Shown: in pieces, positions 34,715 through 46,932 of the stretch | How positions within the stretch are numbered: position 1 is the first letter of the stretch | Layout: every line of letters starts with the position of its first letter | NCBI GenBank assembly: GCA_029964075.1 | Contig: CM057148.1 | Span: forward strand, 26,343,916 to 26,407,915 | DNA: 64,000 nucleotides | Direction of reading: 5' to 3' | Source of the DNA: Patiria pectinifera | Lineage: Eukaryota; Echinodermata; Asteroidea; Valvatida; Asterinidae | The notes under the pieces: generated by a model | What the model was told of the DNA's origin: nothing | The model's database searches: none | The model's input: the letters and a program-made list of their open reading frames with translations, nothing else | Position numbers and translations under genes: made by a program

Positions 34715-35770
34715 GTTCAATAATTTGCAAGATTTATTTCACAGTAACAAACATTTCCCCAAATTCCCGAGAGGTCCCCAATTTCCGATCGTGTACAAAA
34801 TATATGGGAGGTCTTTCTAAAATGTGAAATTACAAACAAAAGCGGGCCAATAGGGGGTTCCCGATTGCAGGCAAATACACACTTGGGTGTGTTCATGGGA
34901 GAATTTGAGAAATCAAGACCAGACGATTTTACAATGCCGAAACCTCTACGAAATATATGACAAATTATTGAAAGCATTAAACGTTAACTGACAGTGGAAA
35001 TAAAAGATGTATACCTTCCCTCAGTTCATGTTTAAGATGTGTATAAAAACTTGGTTTTGTATAAAGTTGTACAAAAAAGGGAAAACATAAATATATGAGA
35101 CACATTCTACAAAAGGGCAATGATTTGCTGGATTGTATTGTAAATTTGCAGTAGCACCTGAAATAAGGTCTTCTATAGCAAACGTTTATGCCGTATACGT
35201 TAAAATTGCCGAAACTGTACTTCCAAAACTTTCAACATGTGTTCGTTCTGATTTTTTTCTTTTATGATTGTATGTATGAAAAAGGTGTTAAAATCCAAAG
35301 AAAAAAAATACTGCATTGTGGAAAATGGATTGCAAACTTCGGCACCTGCATGTTTAGAACAGGAAAAAACCTGTCGAATCTCAGGATTTACACAAAGGCA
35401 TCGAGTGACGCTCATTCGCAAATCGAGTTTTTTGTCCATGACTGTCATGTTTTCTGGATGTACTAGTCATATTAAAGTGAATATCTTATGTTGAGTGTTC
35501 AACAATTCTATATGCCCTGCTTTTGAGTGATTGGGAGCACTGATTTGACGCCATTTTGAGACCGAGACAAATAACCGTAGTTTCTCGTTGATTGTAGCAA
35601 AGTTTTGTTTCTGAGAATTGCTTCAACCCAAACATTTGTGAATGTAAACATGTAACTTGGAATTGTTTAAAGTGCATCTCTTTGTACCAAAATCGATGCA
35701 TTACACACAGCCTTCCATTCACTCAATTAAGGTTCACTGCATTGTTTATATCAGATTGTTATTGAGTTAT
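34715..35770. repeat. Dispersed repeat family A, copy 3
   Basis: This stretch is collinear with 35870-36850 and with 6300-7130. Shared blocks include 'gagaatttgagaaatcaag', 'aactgacagtggaaata', 'aggaaaaaacctgtcg', 'caaccc' plus 'aaacatttgtgaatgta', and 'catctctttgtacc'. The short open frames on both strands are chance. Copies 3 and 4 are adjacent and more alike to each other than to copy 1, pointing to a local duplication. Confidence 0.75.
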
Positions 35771-35869
35771 GATTTGAGCACTAAATAAACATAAAATAGA
35801 GTATTTAAGGCCAAATTAGACTGCAGGTTAATAATGTAACTGTTGGGAAAACAAAAGGTTTGATTATAG

Positions 35870-37330
35870 AAGGCATATACACACTTGGGTGTGTTCATGG
35901 GAGAATTTGAGAAATCAAGGCCAGACGATTTTACAATGCTGAAAACTCTACGAAATAAATGAAAAATTATTGAAAGCATCAAACGTTAACTGACAGTGGA
36001 AATAAAGATGTATACCTTCCCTCTGCTCATGTTTAAGATGTGTATAAACACTTGGTTTTGTATAAAATTGTACAAAAAAGGAATACATAATTATATGAGA
36101 CACATTCTAAACAAGGGCAATGATTTGCTGGATTGTGTTGTAAATTTGCATTAGCACCTGAAATAAGGTCTTCTATAGCAAACGTAAACGTTCTACATGT
36201 GTTCGTTCTGATTTTTTTCTTTTATGATTGTATGTATGAAAAAGATGTTTAAATCCAAAGAAGAAAATACTGCAATGGGGAAAATGGATTTCAAACTTTG
36301 GCACCTGCATGTTTAGAGCAGGAACAAAAACCTGTCGGATTTCAGGATTTACACAAAGGCATCGAATGACGCTCTTTCGCAAATCGACTTTTGTTGTCTA
36401 TGACTGTCATGTTTTCTGAATGCACTAGTCACATTAAAGTGAATATCTTAGGTTGAGGGTTCAAGAATTCTATATGCCCTACTTTTGAGTGATTGGGAAC
36501 ACTGATTCGACGCCATTTTGAGACCGAGAAAAAATAGCTGTAGTTTCTCGTTAATTAAAGCAAAGCTTTGTTTCTGAGAATTACTTCAACCCAAACATTT
36601 GTGAATGTAAAACATGTAACTTGGAATTGTTTAAAGTGCATCTCTTTGTACCAAAATAGATGCATTACACACAGCCTTCCATTCAAGCGATTAGGGCTCA
36701 CTGCAATGTTAATATCAGTTTGTTATTGAGTTAAGATATGAGCACTAAATATACATGGAAAAGAGTATTTAAGGCCAAATTAGGCCGCAGGTTCATAATG
36801 TAACTGTAGGGAAAACAATAGGTCGGATTATAGAAGGAGTTGTTGTCGTATCTAGAGGTACTCCGGATGTTACCTTTACGCGTTTCCTATATTACCTTGA
36901 AGTTTGAGTGACGATATCATAAATTATCAGAGTATAATACGTCACATGTTAGTTTTGATTTCTAACACCTGAAAACTTAGTACGATTAAAGCAGTTTGTG
37001 TCAAATAATATTATGTTAGTGTATCTATTTTACTAAACAGTTGAAAAAGAGAGTAGCAGATTTTGACATTTTGTAGACGTGTTACGTTGACTTTCGATCA
37101 GAAATGCGACAAATTTTAAGATATTGTTTTTTTGTTAAACAACTTGTTTTTAAGAAACTACCGTTATGGAAGCTCAATTTGTAGCTTTTGTAATGTGGGC
37201 AAAGGCAGTTACTTTGTACAAGTTCAAAGATTATATCGATACTTTGTGACTTTGATGCAATACATTGTAACTCCTGTTTCATTGACCCGTCGAATTGTGG
37301 ATCGATTTGTATTAAAAATTTGTTAAGTTA
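35870..37330. repeat. Dispersed repeat family A, copy 4
   Basis: This is a direct repeat of the preceding copy with small differences (for example, a deletion near 36185 removes part of the block present at 35190-35240). It continues into sequence matching 7790-8160 ('ggtcggatta', 'tttacgcgtttcc', 'acttgtttttaagaaa'). This shows the full family unit is probably over 1.8 kb. No protein is encoded. Confidence 0.7.
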
Positions 37331-38690
37331 CTGTACGGGAGAAAGTTTTATTGAGCATTTGGCAACCAGGTTGAATTGTAATAAACCATGAAAAATAATA
37401 ATAATATTTGAATCACGCTTTAATCCACTTCTTATCAACGGTCATTTTAGATTCGTTTGTAAATTAGAAAATATTGTGCGTCCCAAGAGCCATTTTAGTA
37501 TTCTTTTGAAGTTTAAGTTTTTACCAAATGACCGCCATCTTTGTAATAGTGCTCCAAGTTCCACCAGTCCACATATATTTTAGATTTAAAGAAGTGAGAG
37601 GTCAATTTTTGGTGCGATATTTCTCTTTTACGTTGTGCAAATTTTGAGTTTCCATACATTGAGATGCTAGTAGCAATTTTACAAAGACCCTTTCCGAGGG
37701 CGAATTTGTTTAAAGAAATCAATGTTACAAAATATTTTTAAAAACCCTGACTTTTACACCCTGTAAATCTCCTATTCGAGGGGTCCGGGAACGCGCCACC
37801 AGGGGTCAACTTTCAGGCTCTATTTTGAAAGATGTGGCACTCATTCTGTGAAAATGACCTTCTTTTGTTGCTTTCTTCAAAATGACAACATGCCAGGGGT
37901 AATTTCACGGGGAGTTTTATCATTACTATCTTTAAACCAAATAATTAATCTTCCTGTCAAGTTTACGTTTCCACACAAAAATTGACTTAAAATCATATGG
38001 GTTCCGTGTGCCAACAAAGCGGGCGCCCTTTTACCTAGCAACGACGACCCGTGGGGGTGCAGACCAGTAAATCGGTCGGAAATTGCCTGCGCGGGCCAAA
38101 TCATGATTTGCATGCCCTCAAAATCTTCAGTATTTGAGCATGATGTGGGCCATGAACTTAAGGGTTTGTAAAAATTATGGGTGGAAGCTGTGCACAGGAC
38201 TTGGAGCTTGCAGTTCTGTGTAATTTGGATGTAATTTGGACCCTAAAAGCGCTCTATTTTGTAATGGAGTGTAGGCATCGTTTTTCAAAATGGCGATGGG
38301 CTTCAGGACTATTTTCAGGGGTGATCATCTTCGGATGGAAATTTCTCCTAAAAGTCATCAGTTGACCCCCAAAAAATTGAAAAGAAAATGAAAGATAATG
38401 CAATAAGCTTTAATTTGATGTGTGTTTTGAACACCTTGGAGAGTTGTGAGTATTTTTCCCGAACTTCTGAAGTGGGAGCATCTACCATTGGGGGCTATGG
38501 AAGTTTATTTACTGGTCTGCTACCTTGTACGATGCTGACCAGTGGTTGTGTAGTTCGCCCTTTTCAGGACAAAAATCACAGAGGGTATAGCCAAATGTAA
38601 GGAGCACGCACTTTTGGCCGTTGATTATTGTCGTTGTGAGTATTTTTTTCCTTCACGGTTCCAGTCGATTTCCAATTTTTCTGTCATGAC
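37331..38690. repeat. Diverged copy of repeat family B and flanking non-coding DNA
   Basis: The part at about 38170-38530 is a diverged relative of 48960-49300 and 50380-50700. It has the same order of 'cttgg(a/g)gctt', 'tggacc', 'caaaatggc', 'aaaagtcat' and 'aacacct(t/g)(g/t)gagagttgt(g)'. No protein is recognised. The remainder (37331-38160) shows nothing supportable. Confidence 0.5.
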
Positions 38691-39640
38691 ATCACGACTT
38701 ATTATCGAACGAAGTTTTGTTTCAGTACAAATTGATTTTCTTGAGTTACTGTCTCCAAAAGAGTGTTTCAATTTTTTCCAATTAGAATAGACAAAGATTC
38801 AGATTCGGAATGAATTTTTCGTAATTCTAAGCACTGCTTTCCTTTAATCATATTAATGTATTCTGCCATGGTTCACGACAATATTCAAACGGGTTGTGTC
38901 AAATGTTATGGTTAATAACCATTCGCAATTTTAAACCAATGCAATATGTTGTTCTTAAGTTATCGTCTCAACAAAGAGTGTCAAAAGAGACTAAAATTCG
39001 GCATGAACTTTTCGTGATTTAAACGCTTATGCATATATTCTTTAAATCATATCAAATGTCTTCTTCCAAGGTTCACGTCAATTTTCAAACGGAATGTGTC
39101 AAATGTTATGTTTAATAATCGTACGCAATTTCCATCCAATGCAATACTTTGTTCTTGAGTTATCGTCTCAACAAAGAGTGTCAAAAGAGACTAAAATTTA
39201 GAATGAATTTTTCGTGATTAAATTAAACGCTTAGGCCTATTTTCTTTAAATCATATTAAATGTATTCTTTCTTGGTTCACGCCAATTTTCAAACGGGTTG
39301 TGTCACATGTTATGGTTAATTAGCTGACGCAATTTTAATCCGAAACAATATGTTGTTCTTGAAATATCGTCTCAACAAAGAGTGTCAAAAGAGACTAAAT
39401 TTCAGAATGAAGTTTTCGTGATTGAATTAAACGCTTAGGCCTATTTTCTTTAAATCATATTAAATGTATTCTTTCTTGGTTCACGTAATTTTTAAACGGG
39501 TTGTGTTAAATGTTATGGTTCATAATCTGACCCAATTTCAATTCAATGCAAAATGTTGTTCTTGAGTTATTGTGTCAACAAAGAGTGTCAAAAGCGACTA
39601 AAATTCGGAATTATTGTTCGCACGTGCATTCGTGTCATTG
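38690..39640. repeat. ~200-bp satellite array 1
   Basis: Four to five units with a period of 200-216 bp each contain 'ttcttgagttatcgtctcaa', 'acaaagagtgtcaaaagagac' and 'ggttcacg' with 'caattttcaaacgg'. The landmark 'acaaagagtg' sits at 38971, 39171, 39375 and 39578. The same family forms a second array at about 51000-52020. Units are diverged, so the array is old. Confidence 0.85.
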
Positions 39641-41272
39641 ACGGCCCCCCCCAAGTCTGGATAGGCTGTTGCTTCTACCTCTGATTAGATGTAGCTATAC
39701 TATTAGTAATATTTTTTATTGCTATCAAACTTAATTCTTAGCAAATGTGTATGCCTAGCGCTCGTGTCGTTCAGACATAATCAGTTATATATATAATAAA
39801 TATCAATGTGATTAAAATGTTAATGTGATTAAAATTTAATGTGATTAAATTATTTAAATAACTGAATGTAAAGTTCTTAGATTTTCGATAAGGTTCGATA
39901 AGTGTAGCCTATAACTCTATTTTGTTTTATATTGTAAGGCATTCACAAATTGATAGACAAGCAATTTAGGCAAGATAACATCTTACGTTCGAATTCAATA
40001 AATTGTTCAACATCAGCATACATTTGCATAGAGGAAAGTGAAGGATTGAATTAAATCAAAAAATCCCCAAAAAAACACCACAACACAAATATTTTTCTCC
40101 TCAAGTGAAACTTATTTATTTAGAAGAAACGTTTCTCCTGCGTTTTACAATGAGTATAAACAAATAAAAACTTACTCATTACATAAAAGAGAGAATGGGT
40201 CCCATTTCGCATTAAATTTAGGAACATCGCCATTTGTAGTAAATATGAATTTTTCTAATGCATAGTATCATATTAGCTCATTCTTAAATACTAAAAACAG
40301 ACGGTTTACTATCTTCATTTTGTAAATATGCTAACGGCATAGGAGAAGACTTCAGTTAAGGGCGCTCCGATCTTTGTTAAGTATGCCAAATAAAATCATA
40401 TCGTAATCCATAGGCACATTAATATTCAGATCTTCTTAATCTTTAAGAAGTCTCACAAGTACAAACTAAGTGAATCAGAGTTTCCTTTTCTACATGACAG
40501 AAGGAGCACAAGTCGTTCTCCCCTTCACTTATCTTTACCAAATAAGAATTGACGCCATGGATGCTATAAACCTATCTGTCTTGTTACCACTGTAATTTCG
40601 TATCGCAAGCAATCGTAAACGGCATACTGCAGAAAACCGACCATTTAGTTGCAGGGAAATTGAAACTTAGTTTTGTTTCCCATTTATCAATGAACTTTAC
40701 CACATCACAGATATCATTATATATTAAAAGAGTTGGAAACAGACATTTCTTGGGTGACCGGTTCTGTGTTTCTTCCATGGAGTGACACAGTCGGTTTCAC
40801 CCATAGAGCTAGCTCTATGGTTCCACGCCATCTTGGCCTTGTCTATGTAATAGACCATGTCGAAAGGTCTATCACATTTTGAGCAGATTCGCTGATTAAT
40901 TATGCAAGACAACCGCATCTTGACCTCCAGATTTTGACCAATCAGCAGGCGTTTTCTAAGACGGGTCTTCGGTCAATCACAGTTGTCGCGTCACAGACTA
41001 GTCTGAGTATCTCCCGTTTATATCCACGGATCCAAGAGTTTCCAGTATAACGTTTGATATGTCTAGTCATGCAGATATATGCAAGCCGCGCGCAAGCCAA
41101 TCGGAGTCAACTTTACTAAATCGTGACGTCGTTTCCTTTCCAAATCAGGACTAAACGTGTGATTGGTAATTTGGAATGAATATTGATCAGCATTGTTTTG
41201 TGCAGCCTGAACACCTGTGAGAGCTTTGAGTATTTTCTATCCTATTTCTGCGATGTCACACTATTGTTAAAA
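39641..41272. other. Non-coding; short family B piece near the end
   Basis: No gene is visible. A piece at about 41195-41245 matches family B ('tgtgcagcctgaacacctgtgagag', compare 49218 and 50632). The rest is AT-rich with chance open frames only. Confidence 0.45.
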
Positions 41273-41359
41273 GTGTAGATTATTTTCACGAATCTACACT
41301 GTACCGTAGATTATTTTGAGAATCTACACCTAACTGTGGATTATTTTAAGAATCCACAG
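41273..41359. repeat. Three tandem hairpins with covarying stems
   Basis: Three successive stem-loops share the loop core 'ATTTT': GTGTAGATT...AATCTACAC (41273-41299), GTAGATT...AATCTAC (41306-41327) and CTGTGGATT...AATCCACAG (41334-41359). In the third, stem base changes on one arm (A to G) are matched on the other (T to C), so pairing is kept. The spacing is about 30 bp. They may belong to an inverted-repeat element or to a structured transcript. No gene adjoins. Confidence 0.7.
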
Positions 41360-42311
41360 TTTTTGTTGTGAACAATTCCATGTATATTCCGGCACTAGAA
41401 ATTTCTTTTTTTCAGTCCATCATAATGAAAAGAAAAAGAAATGTTAATGGTATACACAAAAATGTACGAATTTTGTTGTTTTTTCCCAAAAGAATACCGA
41501 CGTGTACCTGATTTTAATAATTACCTTACTACTTCAGTTGTTTAATTTTTACCAGAAATGTTTTCGTTTTGATTTATAATTTGCCGTGCTGATATTTTTA
41601 ATATAATATACGGTGGCGATTATAAATTTGAACCTAAAGCGCAGTGTAAAATATTCCTCTTTATGTTATTTGCAGTTTCCTTTATTTTTATTTTAAGTCT
41701 TTTTTTTTTTTATTATTATCTTTATGTTAATGCTGATTTTTTTTTTCAATAAAAACTCAATTTTTATTTTTTGTCTTTAAATTTGCATTTTGTAAAAAGA
41801 AATCAGTGGATACCCCTCGGTTAAAAGAATATGTACACATTATTCATTATCAAAATGACAATCATAAATAAAATGGACGAATAACTAACGAAATCAAATG
41901 AAACTTACCCAATCATGTACGTCTCAGAATATATTCCAATGTAGGGCTAATGCGTTTTCCAAAAAAAATTATTTCCTGTGGTGAGTGAGATGGGCGTATT
42001 CCGATGTGTCGTCTACTCATCAAGGTAAAAAAATGTGATTCTCGATTGAATGGCCAATGACATGTGGTTCCACAAATCAAAAAGCTCTATGCACAAATGA
42101 ACTGCTTGCCAACTTTTTCTTGTGGTTGGTGTTTAAACTCCTCAGATCAATCCGGTAAAAAAAAACAGCATCAAAGTTTTTTCCTGTATAATCTCCTAGC
42201 TGTAACATAGAAGCGCTAACTTCATTTGGCTTTGGGAGTAAGGAAAGACAGTGTGTTCACTCTAAACACTGTGTGATCGTGAATGTGTGTGTGACTTACC
42301 ATGAGAACAAA
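41360..42311. other. AT-rich non-coding DNA
   Basis: This stretch is very AT-rich with long T and A runs (41695-41780), and nothing else can be supported. Confidence 0.5.
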
Positions 42312-42691
42312 GGCCACAAAAAAAAGTCTCCGGTTTCTGGTATGGAGCTTGCCCCAAAAGTGGTGCGGCGACGCGGCTTTTTTTTTTTTTACCTGTTTTT
42401 TTTTTTTTTTTTTTGGCTTCAAATGTCGGCTGATGACTTCAAATGGTGCCCGACTAAACTTAGTGCAAAAATATGGGAGTCCAGAGAGGCCACATAAATC
42501 TTATTCTCGATCATAACTCCATCTAAAAACACGTTAAAATTGTGCAGCAGCAGAATTCCAGTCAAACCAGTGAGTTTGGCGGTTTTGAAACATCGTCTTG
42601 TATTGAAAAAAAAACTTTTTCATTTGGCCGACGCGCATGGCTACGGCGACGCGTGCGCATACCAGAAACCGGAGACTTTTTTGTTTTGGCC
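42312..42691. mobile_element. 380-bp MITE with AAA target duplication, copy 2
   Basis: This is the same element as 18884-19263, inserted in the opposite orientation and also exactly 380 bp long. It starts GGCCACAAAAAAAAGTCTCCGG and ends GAGACTTTTTTGTTTTGGCC. A 3-bp direct repeat AAA flanks it (42309-42311 and 42692-42694). The internal order is reversed relative to copy 1: here the poly-T and 'gtggtgcgg' part comes before the 'cgacgcgc' part. No transposase is encoded. Confidence 0.82.
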
Positions 42692-43231
42692 AAATGTATA
42701 CTGTGCAATTGATGAATGGAACAAAAGATGTGCACCCATCCGAAGGGTTAATAATGGAATCTTGCAAGTTAATGAAAGCAAGTTAATAAATAATAAATTC
42801 CAATCTGCTTCAATGAATCATTTAGAATTTGTAATTAAACATTCCCTGGTGTTTAAAGCCATATTTTAAAAAAAATGACAGTAAAATAAGGCTGCATAAA
42901 TAATCTGGTGAAATCCCATTCAACAGTTATCGATTTGAGGCCATAACTTTGGCTTCAAATAATTTATCCAAGCTGGACACTGAGGCTGGTCAGGTAGGGG
43001 TCAAAAGGTGGCCCTCCAGGTTTTACCGCTAGACAAAATGTTTTATTACCTTGGCTTGTCAAACTGAAGGGCGGTTTGACTATATATACCCTGGTTTTAC
43101 GAGCAAAGTTCATGATTGCTTGAGCAGCCAAAGGGTGAAGTTATACCCATTTTATTTCGTTAGCTTAGAATTTCTAAAATTATTATTTTCCGGCTTTCAT
43201 GAGCTTAGTTCTGCGTTCGTGATTTTTAATT
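42692..43231. other. Non-coding; family B piece and possible 5' end of the Ngaro-like element
   Basis: A block at about 42780-42925 matches family B (compare 49380-49505). From about 43020 to the ORF1 start at 43232 the sequence may be the leader or split terminal repeat of the Ngaro-like element. I could not find its partner copy. Confidence 0.4.
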
Positions 43232-44350
43232 ATGCCTCGCACTAAGTCCAAGCAACAAGCTGTCTCTGGGCCGGCGGATGGAGCGAAACGGTCTCGGGGA
43301 CGGCCCCGATCGTCCTTCCAACCAACACTGCCGGTCGCCGGTGGAAGTGCGACTGCGAGTTCGGGCGAGATGGACGCGGCAGCCCCGGCTGGCACCGCGG
43401 TTCCCTTGGCTACATGGTGCAGTTCAGGCGGTCAGGGGAGTATCAACGAGGTGAGTTGGTTGCCGCTCCATCAGTCAGTCGGCCCGGAGGAACCTCGTCC
43501 AATACGGAGTTGGGTAAGTCCATTGTGACCATATCTTCCCCATTTCCATCCCTGTCTGTAAGTTCGGCCCCGATCACTTCTTCAATTGCATCGTCCTCTT
43601 TTGCTAATGATGTCACTTTAACTAGTGTGTGTGATGATCTTGGGTCTAGAGTGCCACAAAATTTGCAGGAAAAATTTTGGAAAGGGGAGTTTGTTGAATT
43701 TGGCGCACTTTTGAAGTCCCAGCGTGGTTCGGGTGCTGATATTTCTTTGGATGATACTGGTGTTTTTTTTGATCGGGTCCATTGAGTCGCCGGCTTGGCA
43801 GATTCGTCCTCATAAGCAGGCTCCTAGAATTTTGTCAATCGAACAGTGGACATCTGCCTTTCTAGTTTTTGCATCGTTATTTGGTGCGACACCCTACGCA
43901 TGCCCGCCATTTGCTAAATTATGCGGATACCATCCGCTCTGCTGCTTTCCGACATGCTGGCTATGGCTGGCGGGATTATGATGTGCAGTTTTGATTGCGG
44001 CAAGCGCGTTTGCCATCTCGTTCCTGGGCCAGCATAGATGCTGAACTGTGGCTTGCTCTTCTCGGCGCGCCGGCTGTTAGTCAGCCGCATAATTTTCGTC
44101 CCTTCCAGCAACGTGACCGTACCGGTCTCGGGTTTGGTTTCGGCACAAGACGTGCAACGTCCCTTCCCACCAGTAAACTTACATGCAATGATTTTAACAG
44201 GGGATGCTGTGTCCGTGCCACTTGCCGTTTCGCACACCGTTGCTCCGCCTGCCAGGCGAGCGGCCACCCAGCAATTCGTTGTAGGGGAAACCAAGCAATT
44301 CGCGCCACAGCACGCCCCGCGGCAGCTGGCGCAAACCCCAGTAAAGCTAA
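43232..44350 (+). pseudogene. ORF1 (gag-like) of Ngaro-like element, frameshifted
   Basis: It begins MPRTKSKQQAVSGPADGAKR, a basic N-terminus. The frame shifts near 43420 to a stretch with LQEKFWKGEFVEFGALL (about 43660), then again near 43760 (EQWTSAFLVFASLF) and once more near 43990 (DAELWLALLG). It ends in a cysteine/histidine cluster CNDFNRGCCVRATCRFAHRC followed by SACQASGHPAIRC, a zinc-knuckle-like nucleic-acid-binding motif. The same domain order occurs in the intact second ORF1 at 62478-63752. At least three frameshifts make it non-functional. Confidence 0.75.
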
Positions 44351-44352
44351 GT

Positions 44353-46060
44353 AAGATGCTGCCATTTTTACGCACCTTCACGAATCGGCAAGATGCAGTT
44401 TTGTTGACTGAGGGTTTTTCACAGGGTTTTAGGCTTGGCTATTCAGGGCCTAGGGCAAGCTTCTCTGCTCGTATTTCATTGTCAGCTCGCAAAAATCCCA
44501 CAATATTACAATCTAAAATTGATCGCGAAGTTGAACTGGGTCGTGTGGCTGGCCCGTTTGAGTCTGAGCCTTTTCCTCATTTACGTTGTTCACCCGTAGG
44601 TCTTGTTCCAAAACAGACTCCTGGGGAGTTTCGATTAATTCATAATCTGTCTTCTCCAGTTGGAAATTCAGTAAATGACACAAGTTTTGATGACGCCAAA
44701 ACCATGCTATCTAACTTTAATCAGGGTGCCTAGCTTCTGGCCAAATCGGATATAAAATCTGCATTTCGTTTGCTCCCCATTCACCCTGACGATTTTGAGT
44801 TGTTAGGTTTTTCTCACGACGGCATGATCTTTTATGATAAGTGTATGCCTATGGGTTGTTCTATATCATGTGTGGTATCGGGCGTTTTAGTACGTTCCTT
44901 GAATATTGTACTCGTAAGGTAGCACAATTGCCACGTTTTCTGCATTTTCTTGATGATTTCTTGTTTATGGGACCAAGCACATCTCCCGAGTGCGCACGTT
45001 CCCTCAAGGCTTTTCACGTAATTTGTGATCAGTTTGGGGTCCCGTTAGCAGATGATAAAACTGAGGGTCCCACCACTTGCCTGACGTTTCTGGGGCTCGA
45101 AATTGATACACTAGCCCAACAGGTACGAATTCCACCTGACAAACTGGTTGCAATCAACCACAAGCTTTGCAGTTCGCTAAGCAAGAAAAAACGTACCCTG
45201 CATGATATCCAATCATTGCTTGGCAGTTTGAATTTCCTTTGTAGAGCTGTATTGCCGGGTAGGGCTTTTCTTCGCCGGTTACTTGATTTAACTAAGGGTG
45301 TAGCGAAGCCTCATCATAGAATTCGTATTTCGCATGGTGCTCGGGCTGATTTGCAGGTTTGGCAGCAGTTTTTGCTGCATTTTAATGGCACGGTTTTCTT
45401 TCCAGCGTCAATTTGGCTCAATTACGACCATTTACACCTGTACACCGATGCGTCTGCAGCGATTGGGTTTGGGGCTTTTTTGATGGGAGTTGGACTCATG
45501 GTAAATAGCCCGAGTTTATCAAATCGAGACGTTTTTCGAAAGAATTTCTCGAGTCAGTGTTTCCCATCACTCTTGCATTACTGTTGTGGGGTGAGCATTT
45601 GCGCATCAAGAGTGATTTTTTGATGTGATTACCAGGCTGTAATAGGATCATCAATAGACAAACGTCTAAGTGCCCGGTAATTATGCAACTGGTGACCACA
45701 AATTCGCTGCCTTGTGGAGACTCACACACAATAGTGAACAAAACATTGTACAGGTCTCCACAGGGCAATTTCTATAGATGAATAGGTCAGGAAACTTATT
45801 CTGGTTAAAATAAGAGCATTTTGAAAATTCACTTTCAAAATTGAACACTTTACTACACGGGAACGAAGAAATGTCTCCACAAGGATACAAATTTTGGAAT
45901 GGGTGCGTACATTGGTGGTTCAGTGTTTGACATGTAATGTTCAGTCCAAATCTCACCATGTGCCAGGCCTTGCTAATGGCGTTGCTGACGTTCTTTCCCG
46001 TTTCCAGATGACACGTTTTCGTCATCTCGCCCCAATGCAGACTGCGATATGACTCCCTTG
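44353..46060 (+). pseudogene. Reverse transcriptase / RNase H of Ngaro-like element
   Basis: The RT starts with RVAGPFESEPFPHLRCSPVG and LVPKQTPGEFRLIHNLSSP. An in-frame TAG at 44731-44733 interrupts it, then SDIKSAFRLLPIHPDDFELL and MPMGCSISC follow. After a frameshift near 44865 comes FLHFLDDFLFMGP, with the catalytic LDD, and GLEIDTLAQQVRIP. The RNase H begins HLYTDASAAIGFGAF near 45430. Its end, with HVPGLANGVADVLSRFQ, is found near 45970 after about 350 bp of disrupted sequence. The stop, the frameshifts and the disruption make it inactive. Confidence 0.85.
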
Positions 46061-46071
46061 CCTGCCAACCT

Positions 46072-46275
46072 GTGGAGCAGTTACAGTTAGAAGTTCAAGG
46101 TCTTTTGCAAGACTCACTTACACCCCGTACGCATTCATTATATAGCGAGCTTGGAGTCTTTTTTTTATGGTTTTGCGATCTTCACAATTTTGATTCCGAG
46201 CGATGTCCTTCTTTACAACAATTGGTGCAGTTCATTGCATTTTTGTCTGTTTCTGGCTCACCGCCGTTATATTAG
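46072..46275 (+). pseudogene. Tyrosine recombinase N-terminal remnant
   Basis: About 65 codons with LQGLLQDSLTPRTHSLY-like spacing (QLEVQGLLQDSLTPRTHSLY) and FFLWFCDLHNF resemble the SAM-like core-binding N-terminal domain that precedes the catalytic domain in DIRS/Ngaro recombinases. The catalytic R...H-x-x-R...Y part is absent: the sequence runs straight into the hydrolase ORF at 46300. An internal deletion of this element is the simplest explanation. Confidence 0.6.
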
Positions 46276-46299
46276 GATCCCACCAAATTGGTTTAATTA

Positions 46300-46932
46300 A
46301 TGTCATGTGCAGCAGATTTAATCAATTTGGTACATTACATTTTTTGTTTTCTAACCTACATGAGATTACCCGGGCAAGCCAACAGTCAGGATTGTCAGGG
46401 ATTCGTTTGTGACCAGAGCATCTCGTGTGGCGAACGTTTCTCCCTGGGGTATGAGATCAAACAGCTGGCCCACATCCACTGGATGGGTCGACGGGGATGG
46501 CAGTTTCACCAAATCAATGAACTAATAACTGAGGCGTGGCACAACGCCACACAGATGCCGGACTTCATCATCTTACACGTTGGGTCAAATGACCTCGGCC
46601 TTGTTTACAAGCAGTTGCTGACTTTTATGGCCCGCCATTGCCTTGTTGCCGTCCGCGAGATGTTCCCCCATGCGGTGATTTTCTTCTCAGAGCTCCTGCC
46701 ACGATTAGTTTACCCCACTGCCTTGAAACAGAGCGCCGTTGAGAGGTCCCGGCGGTCCATCAATCGCGGTATCCATCCCCTTTTCCGGAACACTCCCGGA
46801 GGGGTCATTTGGCATCCTGAAATACAGTGGTCCCGTTCTGAGTTGTTTGTTGCCGATGGAGTCCACTTGACAGATGAGGGATACGCATTTCTTATTGCCA
46901 ATTTTTATAATTCCCTTTTTGGTTATTGTTAA
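46300..46932 (+). CDS. SGNH/GDSL-type hydrolase domain of Ngaro-like element
   Basis: This is a 210-codon frame. FIILHVGSNDLG holds the G-x-N-D block and FVADGVHLTDEGYAFL holds the D-x-x-H block of SGNH hydrolases. The first block, with the catalytic serine, is less clear (CDQSISCGERFS near residue 38). Ngaro-type elements are known to carry an SGNH hydrolase ORF whose role is not settled. The frame from 46300 begins inside noise; the hydrolase proper starts at about residue 30. This is the only intact-looking ORF of the element. Confidence 0.75.
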   Translation: MSCAADLINLVHYIFCFLTYMRLPGQANSQDCQGFVCDQSISCGERFSLGYEIKQLAHIHWMGRRGWQFHQINELITEAWHNATQMPDFIILHVGSNDLGLVYKQLLTFMARHCLVAVREMFPHAVIFFSELLPRLVYPTALKQSAVERSRRSINRGIHPLFRNTPGGVIWHPEIQWSRSELFVADGVHLTDEGYAFLIANFYNSLFGYC

